From Hemerocallis citrina (lineage: Eukaryota; Streptophyta; Magnoliopsida; Asparagales; Asphodelaceae): a stretch of DNA of 64,000 bases. The stretch spans positions 251,260,731-251,324,730 of the forward strand of contig CM030364.1 of NCBI GenBank assembly GCA_017893485.1, given 5' to 3'. Below, piece by piece: positions 21,577 to 33,511 of the stretch (position 1 is its first letter; every line of letters starts with the position of its first letter). The notes beneath the pieces were generated by a model. It made no database searches and was not told where the DNA came from. It saw nothing but the letters and a program-made list of their open reading frames with translations. A program made the position numbers and the translations under genes.

Positions 21577-24500
21577 TTTTGCAGGTTAGAAAATGATATT
21601 GCATGATACATTAGTACCAACCTTGAGCTCATTGAGAATCCTAGAAAATTGGATTGATGTCCATGTCCAAGTCTCCCAGAGCCACCTGCTCCCCAAGTCA
21701 GGACATTTCCTTCATCTGGAAAGTAAAATCAACAGAAAAGGAAATTTGTTTTACTCAATGAAACAATATCAAAATAAATTTGTGCAAACTTTGATAAAGG
21801 AAAAAAGGTTCTTTTCTTCCATCACCTGTCAGGGCAACTGAGTGCTCTGCACCAAGTGCTACCATTTTAATGTTAATATCAGCTAAGCACTCAATCTTAG
21901 TTGGCGTAGGAACCACACTCTCTGCACCTACAATTCGATATAGAAACACCATTATTTGCTAGCCTATAATGACATCTAAAACTGCTCTTGTATAATAGAA
22001 CATGACATAGATGAAAATAATGACACTACATGCCATAAATCTGTATTAAAAGAGAATAATCCTTCATGCATATTTATAGATGTTTCTCTAAATATCTAAA
22101 ATCGCAATAACTGCGAAACAAAGTCGGTTCTCATTTAGTGCATGCAATGGTAACCTGGATCATTTAGGGAAGCTAAGACATCTAGTCAAGAACAATTTAA
22201 TACGGAAAGTGATTAAGACCCTCCATCATAGAAAAAAGAAAGTGATATTTATTTTGACCCAGAAGATGATCACAACTAAAGTTCCAACTTGGTGGCAAGA
22301 AATTCAGTTGCCAGTACCAATGATGCCTGATAAGATGTAATCATAATTTAATTATGTGAAACACCCTTCAACTTCATCCATGTATATGGATAAAACTACT
22401 ATATTTAGACCTTTACTTATCTGGTTAGGCTGTGTCTTCAACTATCCACATGAAAATTGGTGTTACACTCCAAAATCAATTACGGATTATGAAAAAAAAT
22501 CAAAAAGAATCCCGAGAAGAACATTAATTTAATAGAATAAAATATCCATTCAGATCGTCAATTTTCATAATTACAGCATGAATCCTAGAAGGAGCACACT
22601 CCTAACAAAGACGACTATTAGCAGCCCAAATGGTACCTTTCAGTCTGATTATGGATAATGATAAGCATCCATAACAGTTGAGAGGCTGATCAGTCTAAAG
22701 TTATTATTCTCACCTAAGCTTCCAAGAAAGGGAGCATGTGGGAGCTGTCAACTCCAAAGGTGGTCATGCACAAGTGAGGATACATCTCTTATACAAGGAA
22801 TTCAAAATTTCTATACAGTATTAAAGACTCCATATCTTCTTCAAAGCTAACCATCCTTTAAGTCTTAAGCAAATTCACAAAACCGTGTCAGTTGATCTAC
22901 AGTTGTTTTTTCAGCATAACACACTTTAGACACTAGGCCTGGCAACTCATTCACTAAATTACTTTTGCAAATGAATTATGATAGGGAGACATAAACTGCT
23001 GAGAAACAAGTACCCCATCACTAGTTGTTTAATTGCTGAAAGAAATGCAATCCTACAGTATAAGCTGAATCAGCTGGCTGAGTTAAGATTGAGAGTTAGT
23101 TTTGAGAGGATCTAGTTGAACACTTTGTCCTCCATCTAATGTTTTGATTAACTGATCTGTCACCAGCCGTCGAAATAGGCCATGCGGAACATTGTCACTT
23201 CCCTGAGATTGTTTTCTTTCTCTAGTATTCTCGGTTATGTGTTTTAGTTGTGTTTTGACAGCCAATTGCCAGCAACAGACAGTTATTATAAAAGGTTGAA
23301 AAAACACAATCACTTGAAGTTTAGATACTGATTGCAAAAGATGGTTATGTTCAACTAATCTATTATTATTATAACAAAAAGATAAACTGTCTTCTAGTAG
23401 CATTGAATTAAAGAATAATTCCTCGTTATCAAATTTATGTGAAGTTCGGCAAAAGAGACTGAAAACAGAAGAAAAAAAACGAAGAATGGAAGAGAAAATA
23501 ACTCAATATAAACATGTTTGATACCTCTATTATTTCTAAAATGTTAGTAAATCAGTAACAATGTATGCTGTTAATGGCATTCACAGAGCTCTAGAAGGTC
23601 TTGTAAACACACATTTAAACAAAGGACAAAAATTGAAAACAAATTGTAAAATCAGGGTAATAAGGATTTACTTTTTCCAAGACCCAGCTGCCCGCTAGAG
23701 TTTTTTCCCCAAATGAAGAGTTCCCCATCATCTAGAAAATGAACAAACAACCACAATGAAATATGACGGCTAGTTAGTAAATAATGAATACAAAGGAATT
23801 TGGAAATTACAATTAACAGAGTGCATCAATAATAAAATGAATGAATAAGAATATGGTCTAAATGTCAGACAAACTTATAGCATTAAATACATGTTTGCCT
23901 TTTCACATAATATGAAGAAAAAAATACTGATAGTGCACAACCTAAAATCCTTGATTAAATATTCAAAGTTGCAGAGATACTTCTATTGGATAAACAGAAC
24001 GCAACGGATAATCCAAGGGACAACCTTTTTCATTATGAAATGTTGATAAACTTTTGACGGGAAAGTTACCTTAATCACATACTTCAAATTTCAGCCTAAC
24101 ATGTTGTTGATGGGACACTTGGACCAGGAGTACCCCATAATGAATCTACAAGTCATAAGAGTACGATCCCATTGATGAGACTTTTACGCAAAATGATCAG
24201 TATTGTCGAGATTGATACTGGTTATGACGTTAACCCTAGGACGGTGGAGGGAGCCAGGAGGGAAACAATTCACATACCAAAACATCTAAAGCTAAAGGGG
24301 CATATGATGTCGTATAAAAAGGAAGTGGGGACTGTTTGAAGAGATGTTGCGACTTATATGGTATCATATACCACAGTGGGAATATGTCAATGACAAATAG
24401 ATCTAGAGAGTAAAGATTCTTATAGGAAGAATTTGGTCGATCAATATAAACAAAGGAGCTTATATTATGTAAAGGAGAAAAACAATTAATCAATCTATTT

Positions 24501-27500
24501 GGCAGACCAATTAATAAGTCTAATTCCGTTAGGTTTCCAACCTGAATCTGGGAGAGATCTGTTTCTGGTTTTTAAAAAGATTTCCACTAGATATAGAATT
24601 CTTAGTATGAACAAGAAGGGACATATCTCACTATAAATGGGACTATGGCTGCTCTTTGGTTTAAGTTTCTTTTTTTTTCAAAAAAGGGAAACTTTTTTAT
24701 AGAGATGAAATTCTTGTGGTGTTAAGCAAGAAAACACAGAAAAGAACATTTTGTATCCAATTGTACAAATTTATTGAAGAAATTCAATAGAAGAAAATAA
24801 GTGATCACCATCCTCAGTATCATAAATTCTAGTTATCATCCAACTTCATGCAGATAGAATGGGCCAATCTCTCTACCTCCCTATTAATATTTTAAATAAT
24901 ATGCCACGTGATTTTTCAAATATATATTTGACTAGCGTATGAAAGTGCCATAATCAATTTCCAATTATACTTATAATCTGCAATTTGTTTTGTAGCCACT
25001 AAATGAGTGATTAGAAAATTTCCGCCCTTATATGAGGAAACTGTTACTAATATAAGTCGCAATGTTGCCATAGAATAATTATAACTGAAAGATGAGATAT
25101 CCAATAGTGCATTGTTTGCTTACCACTGATAGCAGAGGAATGATAGTAGCCAGCTGAAATTTGAACAACTCTCTTAGGAATTCCAACAACCTCAACAGGT
25201 TCCTACAAAACAATCATTTATTCTTTAGATATTGTTGATTGCATCAGCGTCTTTAGCACATTTTTAACAAAATTAAGAAAGCTCTGTCTCTTTTAAAGAA
25301 GAGTAATGTTACTCTCAGTAGTATCTTTTTCATAAATGGAATATACATAGAAGAAAATGGCACATCAATTTGTTTCATGTCTAGTTTGTAACGAATCCTT
25401 CCAATTTATATTAACTGAATTCTCCATCCAGTTTTTGAAGCAAAAATAAATCAAAGTAGTGACTGAATAATAAGAAGATCGAAGTAGTGTAACTTTCAAC
25501 CAAAAATTTGAAGAATTAAACCTGAATCTAAAACAAGCTACTAGCTAGATCAGGTTGTGAAACTTTCTTAAAGACATACACAAGGTTACAACAAACAAGA
25601 AATATACAAGACTTGCATAAACCAAGGACATGTCAATCTCAATCAAAAATTCAGATACTTAAAGACATAAGCAATTGACATTAACATATATACATCTGCA
25701 TGTATACTGGCATACATGCACTCATGTAATACATAGTTTTTTTAGGGAAGCATGTATTGCATTAGGGTTGGCATTCGGGTCGAACGGGCCGGACCCGCCC
25801 GGGTTGGGCGTTGACTTGGGCGGGTTCGGGCCGGTTTGGTGACTTAACCGGGCCGGGCAGAAAGGTGTTTAAGGCGACCCGCCCAACCCGTGAACCCTTT
25901 CGGGTCCAACCCGGGTTGGGTCGGGTCGACCCGCGGGTTGGCCCGTTTAGATAGATAGGTTTTTTTTTTAATTTTTTTAACTTAAAATAATAATAATAAT
26001 AATAATAATAATAAACATTAAAAATCGTAATAATAATAATAAGATTGAAAGAGTGAAATTGGCAAAAAATATTGAAATATTATTCATATGAATTTAAGTT
26101 ATACAATTTTCACAATGTCTAATGAAATGAAGAATTCAATTCACAAATATGTTTTATACACTAACATATTTCTTATATACAATTTTAATTTACTTCATTT
26201 TTTTAATTTAACATAACAAGCAAAGATATAATACAATTTCTAACGTGTCAGGCTAGTTGCTATTACAAGCAAAGCAATTGTTGTTGTTGTTCTTCTTCTT
26301 CTTCTTCTTACGACGAGTTGCTCCCACTTGTGGACGTTGATAATGCTTTCCCTTGTGTCCATCTTCAGCCTTCAGCCAGTCTTCTGTGCAAACGAGCATC
26401 TTTAACGTGTCGGGCTTCAAGCGATTCCTGTAATCAGTTAGAACTCTGCCACTTGAAGAAAATACACTTTCAGAAGCAATTGTAGAGACAGGAGGAGTTA
26501 GTAAATCTTTAGCTATAATTGACAGAATACTAAAAGTTTGTTCATGGTCTTTCCACCATTGTAAAATATCTAGTGCAGAAGAAGGCTCAGAATCTTGTTG
26601 GTTATACCAATTTAATTCATTTGGTTGATTAGTCTTAGGTTTTTTTGATTGAATTTGTGCAAGTAAATTAAATGTCCTATCATCAAATTTACTCTTATCC
26701 TTACCTTTAGAAGTAGAAGAATAAGAACTAACTACAGAACTTGTACTACTAGAAGCAAAACGTCTATCATAATAATCATACAAGTTATTTAATGTAGATT
26801 CAAATTGAACTACAAAAGTAGCGCAATCAATTACTATTTCTACATTTTTTCCAAGTAATGCAAAAAATATTTCAATCAAACTCTTTGTACCTTCTAATTT
26901 GATACGAAGATCCATAACGGTAGCAACACAAATCAACATAGGAGGAGAAAAATAATACTTCAAAAAAATTTTGTATGCAGATTTTACAATATCACCAACA
27001 TGTATATCATTTAACATTTCGTTAAATGTTTGCATCATGCTAACTAATGAAATAAAAATGCTACTAAAAGTAGATTCATATGTTTTTGAAAATTTTAAAG
27101 TTACGGTTTTAAAAGGTTCTAAAAATTTCAACAAAGATTCGGCATAAAACCAATCGGTGGGAGTCATTTCAAAATTGTGCATATTTTTTGCGATACAAAA
27201 ATTATTTACAAACTGCTTTATACTCGGTAACAACATGTAGTAAATCAAAAGTAGAGTTCCATCGGTGTCTAACATCCTTTGGAAATCTTCTAAAAGGTAT
27301 ATTTGAAAGCCTACACCAATTTTTCCTTTCTTGAAATACGTTGGGACTTAATGCAATGAAATATACACAATTTCTAATTTTAAGTATATATGGATCGACT
27401 ATTTTTAATGCATCTTGAACACATAAATTTATAATATGACATGCACATCTAATATGAAAAATATTGTCAGATGGAGGGTTTAATGCGGATTTTAAAGTAG

Positions 27501-30499
27501 TAATTGCTGCATTATTGTTAGATGCATTATCAAAACTAATACACATAATTTTATAGCGAATATGAAAAACATCACAAATTTCTAAAATACGGTTTGCTAT
27601 TTCAGCACCACTATGGGGATACGGCAACGCCGCAAGTAATATAATTCTTTTTTGAAGAATCCAATCATTGTCAATCCAATGACAGGTTATTCCCATCGTT
27701 GAAATATTGTTGACACCCGTCCAACAATCCGAAGTTAAACTAACTCTACAAGTTAAACTCCATAAAATTGCAATCAAAGCATCCTTCATTTCATTGTACA
27801 CTTTAAAACAATCCGATTTGCAAGTATTTCTCGGAATTCTTCTAAAATGAGGGTTTAAGGCCGTTTGATTAAAATTTTCCAAGTTCCTACTCTCAGGATA
27901 GGAAAATGGTAACTCTTCCTTTATGACTAATCGGGTCATTTCCCGACGAACAAGATCGGGATCATAAGGGTGGCTATCAACTAGACCGGTCCTAGGATTG
28001 ATTTTTTGTTGGCCTTGTAGGTCAACAAGAAGGTCTTTATGGTTATTTTGGATGTGTCTGCTAATTGTACCGGTGCCATCACCCCTCTTGAATTTGCATG
28101 CCTTAGAACATGTTTTACAAACTTTCAAACCTATACCCGGAGTTTGTTCGTCCGGGATATAATCGTAAAACTTATGCCAATCACTACTTTCTCCTCTACT
28201 TTTCCTACTACTACGGGGTTATGTGGTTTCGGTTGGTTGTTGTTCTTCTTCTTCTTCTTCTAATTGTATGTCACCTACAACCTCGTTGTGTGCACCCCAT
28301 TGTTGGGTAGGAAGATCATGGTACTCTCTGGCGGGCTCACTAATTGGGACAATTGGTGGCCTATGGAAAGAGGAAGAGAAATTTTGCCTGCTACGACCGC
28401 TACCGCGTGATCTAGACATAATGTAGTAATGTATGTAAAAAAAACTACACAATGTAGGAACAATGAATTATAAAAAAAAATTCTAAAAAACAAGAGGGTT
28501 GAGATAGAGAAGATCAAAAAACCAACAATAATTATAACTACAACACAAAAATAAAATAACGAGAGAGGTATGAAATTTTGATACCGTTCACCGTGGATAC
28601 GCGTATTTAAAAAAAACCGTGAAAATAAGAATAGAAGTAGAACTAGAAATAAGCAATTCTGGAATTGAAGAGTTGAAGAGAGCTTGAAGGAGAATTGACG
28701 ACTTGATCACTTGGAGTTTGACGAGAGTTGGAGAGTTGAAGACGTTGTTGAATTTTGATTTTGATACGATCAAAATTTGATCGTGTATATGCCTTGAAGA
28801 CTTGCTTGTTGAATACTTCAATTGTTGAAAAATTCCTTAGAAATGAGTTATAATTTTAGAGAGAGTAAAAGAGTAAGATGTGATTTTTTTTATGGGGTTT
28901 TGGGGGGTATTTATAGGCTAAAAATATATTTTAAAAAAAACAAAAAACGGCTATGAAAGAGCCAAACGGCTCTCTGTTGAACAGTGCGCCCCCCCCAACG
29001 TTCCACTGACCCGCGGGTCAACGGTCGACCCGTACGGATCCAACGGTTCGTAACCCGCGGGTCGACCCGCGGGTTGGGCATTTTTTAACGGGTTCGCGGG
29101 CCGGGTTAGACGGATTGGATTCACGTTTTTGACGACCTGGGTCGACCCGTTACTGTTCACGGGTTCGATCCGAACCTGCCAAACCCTTTCACGGGCCGGG
29201 TTCAACGGGCAGGTCGCGGGCGGGTCGCCGGTTGACCCGGCCCACTTGCCATCCCTATATTGCATAGTTAGATAACATATATGTTTATGTACATATGTAA
29301 CAGTTGGAATAAAAAAGATTATATGCAAAACTGAATCTACATAAGGGCAGCAAGTTCATGATGCTAAACCCGTCGGCAAGGTCTTGTTTGTTAAATAAAT
29401 CAAATGAGGTACTAGCATAATTGGAGAGAAGGTTATTCTAGTTAGTTTTTTTCCAATTAAACCTCATTTCCCGAATGATTTCTGTCATTCCTTGATAGCG
29501 TTATCAAATTAATGAAGAGAGTGTAGCTTCTCTACTCATTCCATTTATGTGATAAATATAATTACAATTCCACTTTGGTTGCCAATCATCTTTGCTATCG
29601 TAATTTCAAAGAGAGTGTACGAACCGGACTCTTCCAAACTACCTGGATTTATATCAAGTGCACTGGGTATTATTTTTCTCGTTACAAAGACATTTAGAAG
29701 TATTGCAGACTCATGCTTAGTTTAGCATGATTGACTAAATTCGTTATGTATACAAATAACTCCAACCCTACGTTTGGCATTAGTTCTGGAGACTGCTTTT
29801 GGTTCTAAAAGCACTTTTAGACTCAAAACAGGTGTCTAACAATGTGTTTAGCAAAAAGTACTTTTCCAAAACTATTACTTTTGGCTTTTCTCCTCAATGC
29901 ACCAAAAAAAGTGAGCTTGGGGTTTTCAAAAAAGTGCTTTTACTTGGAACATTTTCCAGTCAAACAAAAAAAAATTTCTTACAGCACTTTTGGTAACAAC
30001 AATTTCCAACAAAAGCATTTTTCATTCACAGCAATACCAAACAGAGTCTTGAAGTAAATATAACAACAATACCAGTATGTAATTCTCCTTCGACGAAATC
30101 CCCAATTGTCCAAAATCATTCAAGCCAGAAGCATAGACACGTCCACTTTCTGATCAAAATATAAACAAATTCTTAAATCAAGAAACAAATTACCTCCTTC
30201 ATTAACTAAGTGTCAATTGCAACAGAGCATAAATTACCAGTCAAGAAGAGCGTGTGGGCCCCACCACACGCAACTGAAACAGGAGAATCTTGATTCAGTT
30301 CTTGATTTTGATGGAAAAATGAGCAGATGGTGGGCTTCCACTTGGACTCCAAGCTCCCCAGCCCTAGCCTCCCGTAATCGCCGTTTCCCCACAGCGCCGC
30401 GAATCTGCGCGCGCCGCCAGAAGTATCCACCGTAAACCACCGCCGTCGATAGCCGGAGAATATCGTCGACGGCGATAGAGCGGCGAATCTTCTCCACAT
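19940..30499 (-). CDS. RUG3: RUG3-like RCC1-repeat protein, mitochondrial (ten exons, 3' end missing)
   Basis: Exons on the minus strand: 30499-30238, 30149-30073, 25202-25124, 23731-23672, 21927-21826, 21715-21622, 20459-20417, 20314-20269, 20187-20141, 20042-19940. All have GT...AG borders and consistent phases, giving 304 codons with no stop. The N-terminus MWRRFAALSPSTIFSGYRRR is Arg/Ser-rich with no acidic residue, like a mitochondrial presequence. RCC1 repeats follow (ALWGNGDYGRLGLGSL, VYASGLNDFGQLGIS, LFIWGKNSSGQLGLGK, VLTWGAGGSGRLGHG, VSCGGYHTCVLT). Residue matches and order agree with Arabidopsis RUG3, which is needed for mitochondrial nad2 splicing and complex I. Roughly the last 130 residues expected are absent. 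Exon 10 ends at a good donor in phase 1, so further exons probably lie left of the window, beyond the retrotransposon array. Intron 2 holds a hAT element. If the distal exons are lost, this is a pseudogene. Confidence 0.9.
20460..21621. other. Intron 6 of the RUG3-like gene
   Basis: AT-rich, non-coding. At 21496-21571 a compound simple repeat runs (GA)n, (GT)n and then 28 G residues, the kind of tract that is hard to sequence. No transposon ends recognised. Confidence 0.7.
21928..23671. other. Intron 4 of the RUG3-like gene
   Basis: 1.7 kb of AT-rich, non-coding sequence between exons 5 and 4. I see no coding similarity, RNA gene or transposon boundary. Confidence 0.6.
23732..25123. other. 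Intron 3 of the RUG3-like gene
   Basis: 1.4 kb of AT-rich, non-coding sequence between exons 4 and 3. Nothing recognisable beyond short A/T runs. Confidence 0.6.
25203..25754. other. Intron 2 of the RUG3-like gene, part next to exon 3
   Basis: About 550 bp of AT-rich sequence between exon 3 and the hAT insertion. Nothing recognised in it. Together with the part beyond the transposon it makes a 4.87-kb intron, against about 1.4 kb without the insertion. Confidence 0.65.
26253..28419 (-). pseudogene. hAT transposase with BED zinc finger, disrupted
   Basis: Start MSRSRGSGRSRQ at 28419. A Glu-rich segment is followed by an in-frame TAA at about 28217. The same frame continues with the BED finger (SDWHKFYDYIPDEQ, KVCKTCSKACKF, ISRHIQNNH, about 28190-28030). 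The catalytic region follows (SLTSDCWTGVNNISTMG, ISFDNASNNNAAI, HIRCACHIINLCV). A frameshift near 27240 separates it from the C-terminal half, which ends with the hAT dimerisation region DLLTPPVSTIASESVFSSSG (about 26500-26430) and a Lys/Asn tail. The protein would bind the element ends and catalyse cut-and-paste transposition. One nonsense codon and one frameshift make it inactive as read. Confidence 0.9.
29052..29075. repeat. 24-bp perfect palindrome in hAT subterminal region
   Basis: Arms AACCCGCGGGTC and GACCCGCGGGTT meet without a spacer. Related CCCGCGGG and GGTCGACC motifs repeat on both sides and near the other terminus (about 25920-25945). Probably transposase binding sites or a foldback end. 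Confidence 0.8.
29766..30050. mobile_element. Possible MITE in intron 2
   Basis: The segment starts CTACGTTTGGCATTAG and ends CAATACCAAACAGAG, so its ends form imperfect inverted repeats around TGTTTGG(C/T)ATT. It contains several AAAAGCACTTTT-type short palindromes. No target duplication could be found, so the exact borders are uncertain. The rest of 29266-30072 is unremarkable intron. Confidence 0.4.
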
Positions 30500-30750
30500 C
30501 GTGAGGTGGTGAATTTGGTTAGTGAAATTGTCTGGTTTTGAAAGACGCGTTCGTATGTGAATCGTCGGTTGTTTCGGGGTTTGGGATTTTAGACTCGTTT
30601 GGTTGATTCAGATTCGACCCGATTGCCCTTGGATGGTAATGGGCCGGGTTGGACCGGGTTTACCTCATGTCCGACCTTGTCCTAAGATGTTAAGAAATAG
30701 CAAGGGTGCACGCTACCATTGTTTGCTATAATATGACTAACTTTTATATT
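30500..30750 (-). promoter_or_regulatory. Upstream region of the RUG3-like gene with a site II element
   Basis: TGGGCC at 30640-30645 (GGCCCA on the gene strand), about 141 bp upstream of the ATG at 30499, matches the site II element (TGGGCC/T) common in promoters of plant nuclear genes for mitochondrial and ribosomal proteins. No clear TATA box is seen between it and the start. The transposon cluster begins about 400 bp upstream of the ATG. Confidence 0.5.
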
Positions 30751-30896
30751 AAAAAATGAACGGTATTGTCCCGTCACACTTCCATTTTCTTTTTTTAATG
30801 TTTAATATTTGATTAGATTAGCTAAATTAGTAAATTAGTGAATAATATAGTTATTAAATTAGTGAATAAGTAATTAATTAGATATAATTATAGTGA

Positions 30897-31138
30897 CTAG
30901 TATAATGTACGTACGATGCACGTCTAAAAAAGTAAAGTCATCAAATTAAATAAATATAAACATATATTGAATCAGAAAAAAAATAGTTTATATTTAAATG
31001 TTTTGATTTGGGTTACATGTGTGGTGCACATTTATATTTGTTAAATATAGTTTGGATATGTATTATACGTGTTTATATAGTTACAAAGTTAGGGTTTGTA
31101 ACAAACAAATCCTAACTCTCCCATTGAAATAATAGAGA
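30897..31138 (-). mobile_element. Non-autonomous Helitron-like element, 242 bp
   Basis: On the minus strand it starts TCTCTATTATTTCAATGGGA and ends GTACATTATACTAG, flanked by A on its 5' side and T on its 3' side, which is the Helitron rule (5' TC, 3' CTRR, insertion into AT, no duplication). The same ends occur at 43449-43653, supporting the borders. Confidence 0.6.
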
Positions 31139-31159
31139 TAGAGATTAATTAATAAAAAG

Positions 31160-32195
31160 TGAGAATTAAGTGGGAAAAGCCCCCATATTTCATGGACGGG
31201 ACATGTTGTCCCGTCCAAGCAAATTTTTGCTTCGGACGGGACAACTTGTTTCGTCCGAGACCAGGAACTTTTTTTTTCTTTGGACGGTACAACTTGTACC
31301 ATCCGATCGTTAAAAAATTTCTTAAAAAAACAAAAACCCCTTGAACGAAACAACTTGTTTCGTCCAATCCTATTAAAAAAATAAAATTTATTAGAGCATC
31401 CACAGTCGTTTGCTATTTATGCATAATATGCATATTTTAGCTTAAAAAGCGCTGCAGTCGTTTGCTATTTATACATATTTTGACGATTTTGCGACAGTAG
31501 ATTGCTATATATGAGAGCGGAATAGGAATTATGCATATTATACAAGACGGATCTTCCCACGTATTAAAATTATTTTTTTAATTCGTTGGACGAAACTTGA
31601 AAGTCCGTCCCACGTTTTTTTTAAATTTCCGAATAAAAAAATTGTTCAATAATAGGGTTACCCACTTGGACAGATCTTGAAGATCCGTCCGTGGAGGGGC
31701 CCACAAATTTTTTTTTTCACTACAAAATTGTTTTTAATTGTTAAAAAAAACGAAAAAATTATTTAAAATTACGTCTCACATCTGACGCCTTTTTGAAAGA
31801 AAAAAATTCTTCCGACAAATCTTCAAGATCCGTCTGACAAATTTTTTATATTAAATAATCGATTTCATGTACGTTTCGCTCTCTGACGGATCTCCAAAGT
31901 CCGTCTTATATCTTTTTATTTTAAATAGCTATAATATAGCATTCGACGACTGCAGTAAACACTATATATGTTATATGTAAATATGCATTTTGCCATTTTT
32001 GGGCAATCACGATTGTGATGCTCTTAGGGACGAAACATGTTCCTCTATATTTTGAGAATGGCCAACAAGTTTCTCATATTTGAGAGGTTACTGTCGCAAA
32101 ATTATCAAAAAAAGGCAATTTGAGAAACTGATGTGATTGCGTTTTTGTCTAAAAATGGCAAAAATGGCAAATATAAGAAACTGTTGTGGATGCTC
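31160..32195 (+). mobile_element. PIF/Harbinger-like MITE, left end unclear, split by another MITE
   Basis: The right end reads CTGTTGTGGATGCTC followed by TTA at 32196-32198. It shares internal sequence with the MITE at 32206-32829: four spaced palindromes of the form GGACGGGACA...TGTCCCGTCC at 31194-31216, 31233-31257, 31282-31304 and 31343-31365. The left terminus is not recognisable; 31160 only marks where similarity starts. Interrupted at 31394-32023. Confidence 0.55.
31394..32023. mobile_element. PIF/Harbinger-like MITE nested in a related MITE, 630 bp
   Basis: Terminal inverted repeats GAGCATCCACAGTCGT (left) and, reversed, GAGCATCACAATCGT (right). The 3-bp duplication TTA is at 31391-31393 and 32024-32026, as PIF/Harbinger elements make. 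Inside are serial GGACGAAACTTGAAAGTCCG-like palindromes. Confidence 0.75.
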
Positions 32196-32205
32196 TTAGG
32201 ACTTA

Positions 32206-32829
32206 AAGCATCCACACAGGATTTTGTCAAATTTGGCAAAATTGCAAAATGAAAAATGACAATATGAGAGTTTCTTTACAGTGGTCATTTTCCAAAATAT
32301 GATAAAATTAAAAATTTAAAAAAAAAGTTTAACATGTTCTGTCCAAAAGACTTTTTGGTAATTTTTAGGACAATTAAAATGGTATTAGTGATTTAACTAG
32401 TTATTAAATTAACACTAAACCATTAAATTAATACTTAACTCATTAAATTAGTGATTTAATTAGTCATTTGTTGGAACGGGACATGTTGTCCAGTCCAATA
32501 ATTTTTTGGTGTCGGACGGGATAACATGTTACGTCCGTTTTTTTTTTATTCGGACAGTACATCATGTATCGTCCGATCGATTTTTAATTTTTTTTAAACC
32601 CACTAAAACGAAACACAAGATGCGTCCAATCCCCTTAAAAAAATTAAAAAAAATACCAGGCAACCATTATGTACCGTCCCTTTATTTGGCAATTGCCAAA
32701 TCCGTTTCTTAAATATGAGAAGCTACTGTTCCCCGTTTCTCATAATTTGGCAAAATAGCAAACGAGTGCAGCACTCACTTTCTCATAATTTGGAAATTTT
32801 GGTAAAATAGAAAACGAGTGTGGGTGCTC
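32206..32829. mobile_element. PIF/Harbinger-like MITE, 624 bp
   Basis: Terminal inverted repeats AAGCATCCACAC (left) and GTGTGGGTGCTC (right), with TTA at 32203-32205 and 32830-32832. Four internal palindromes start at 32473, 32513, 32551 and about 32605, matching the series in the neighbouring MITE. No coding capacity. Confidence 0.75.
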
Positions 32830-32832
32830 TTA

Positions 32833-33511
32833 GGTGATAGTTTTCGTTTTTCTTGGTTCAAATTATTGAGGCATGACAATAATTATTTCGACTATAAAGT
32901 TATAAAACTGTTGACCTACTCTCAGGAGTAGCCAATTTTGGCTGCTTCAACTTAAAAAGCAATTGATTGAGGATCTAATTTGAAAATTCATTCCGTTGAG
33001 ATGATCTACATCGTTAAAACTACTCATAAAGAAATCAAAATTTTTTTATGAGTTTTACCTTTTCATTAGGCTATCATAAAATTAACGCTTTATTAAAAAA
33101 TTTGAAATTACATAATTTGTGGTCACTTGATGGAGGGGTATAACACATCTGAAAGTTTCAGAATTTTGTTTATAAGTAGTTTTAATGATGCTAAACATAT
33201 CAAACGGTTAAAATTTCAATTTAAACACTCGATCGTCCAATTTAAACCGACAACATCCGCATTTGGCTACTCCTAAAAGTAGTTCAGCTTTACTCCTTAA
33301 ACTATTAACTTTATGCAGATTATTTTTTTTGGTTTGGTGATATTGGACTATATAAGTATATGTACGAGTATCGCAAGTTGTGGCCGTTTTGAATTGACAT
33401 TGAATAGTATTTTTTTTATAAACAAGAAATGGAGAAAAACCACTACTCGCGCACGATCATCACCCCTCTAGCATCATCTTCTATTACAGAAGCATTTCCC
33501 CATCACTCATA
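32833..33511. other. Intergenic sequence without recognised features
   Basis: AT-rich. I see no gene, RNA or transposon boundary in it. It ends at GAAAC (33512-33516), the left copy of the duplication proposed for the following LTR. Confidence 0.6.

Larger units (their letters stand above)
25763..29257 (-). mobile_element. hAT DNA transposon, 3,495 bp, in intron 2 of the RUG3-like gene
   Basis: The 8-bp duplication TATTGCAT is perfect at 25755-25762 and 29258-29265. Imperfect terminal inverted repeats start TAGGGTTGGCA on the left and, reversed, TAGGGATGGCA on the right. Both subterminal regions (about 25780-25950 and 28990-29250) are dense in GGGTCGACCCG and CCCGCGGG motifs, as expected for transposase binding sites. 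A TAA microsatellite lies at 25985-26014. The transposase gene is on the minus strand. Confidence 0.95.

Noticed and set aside
30234..30497. Alternative minus-strand frame starting MEKIRRS at the RUG3-like exon 1
   Set aside because: The frame from 30499 gives RCC1 motifs and matches the phase of all later exons; this one does not.
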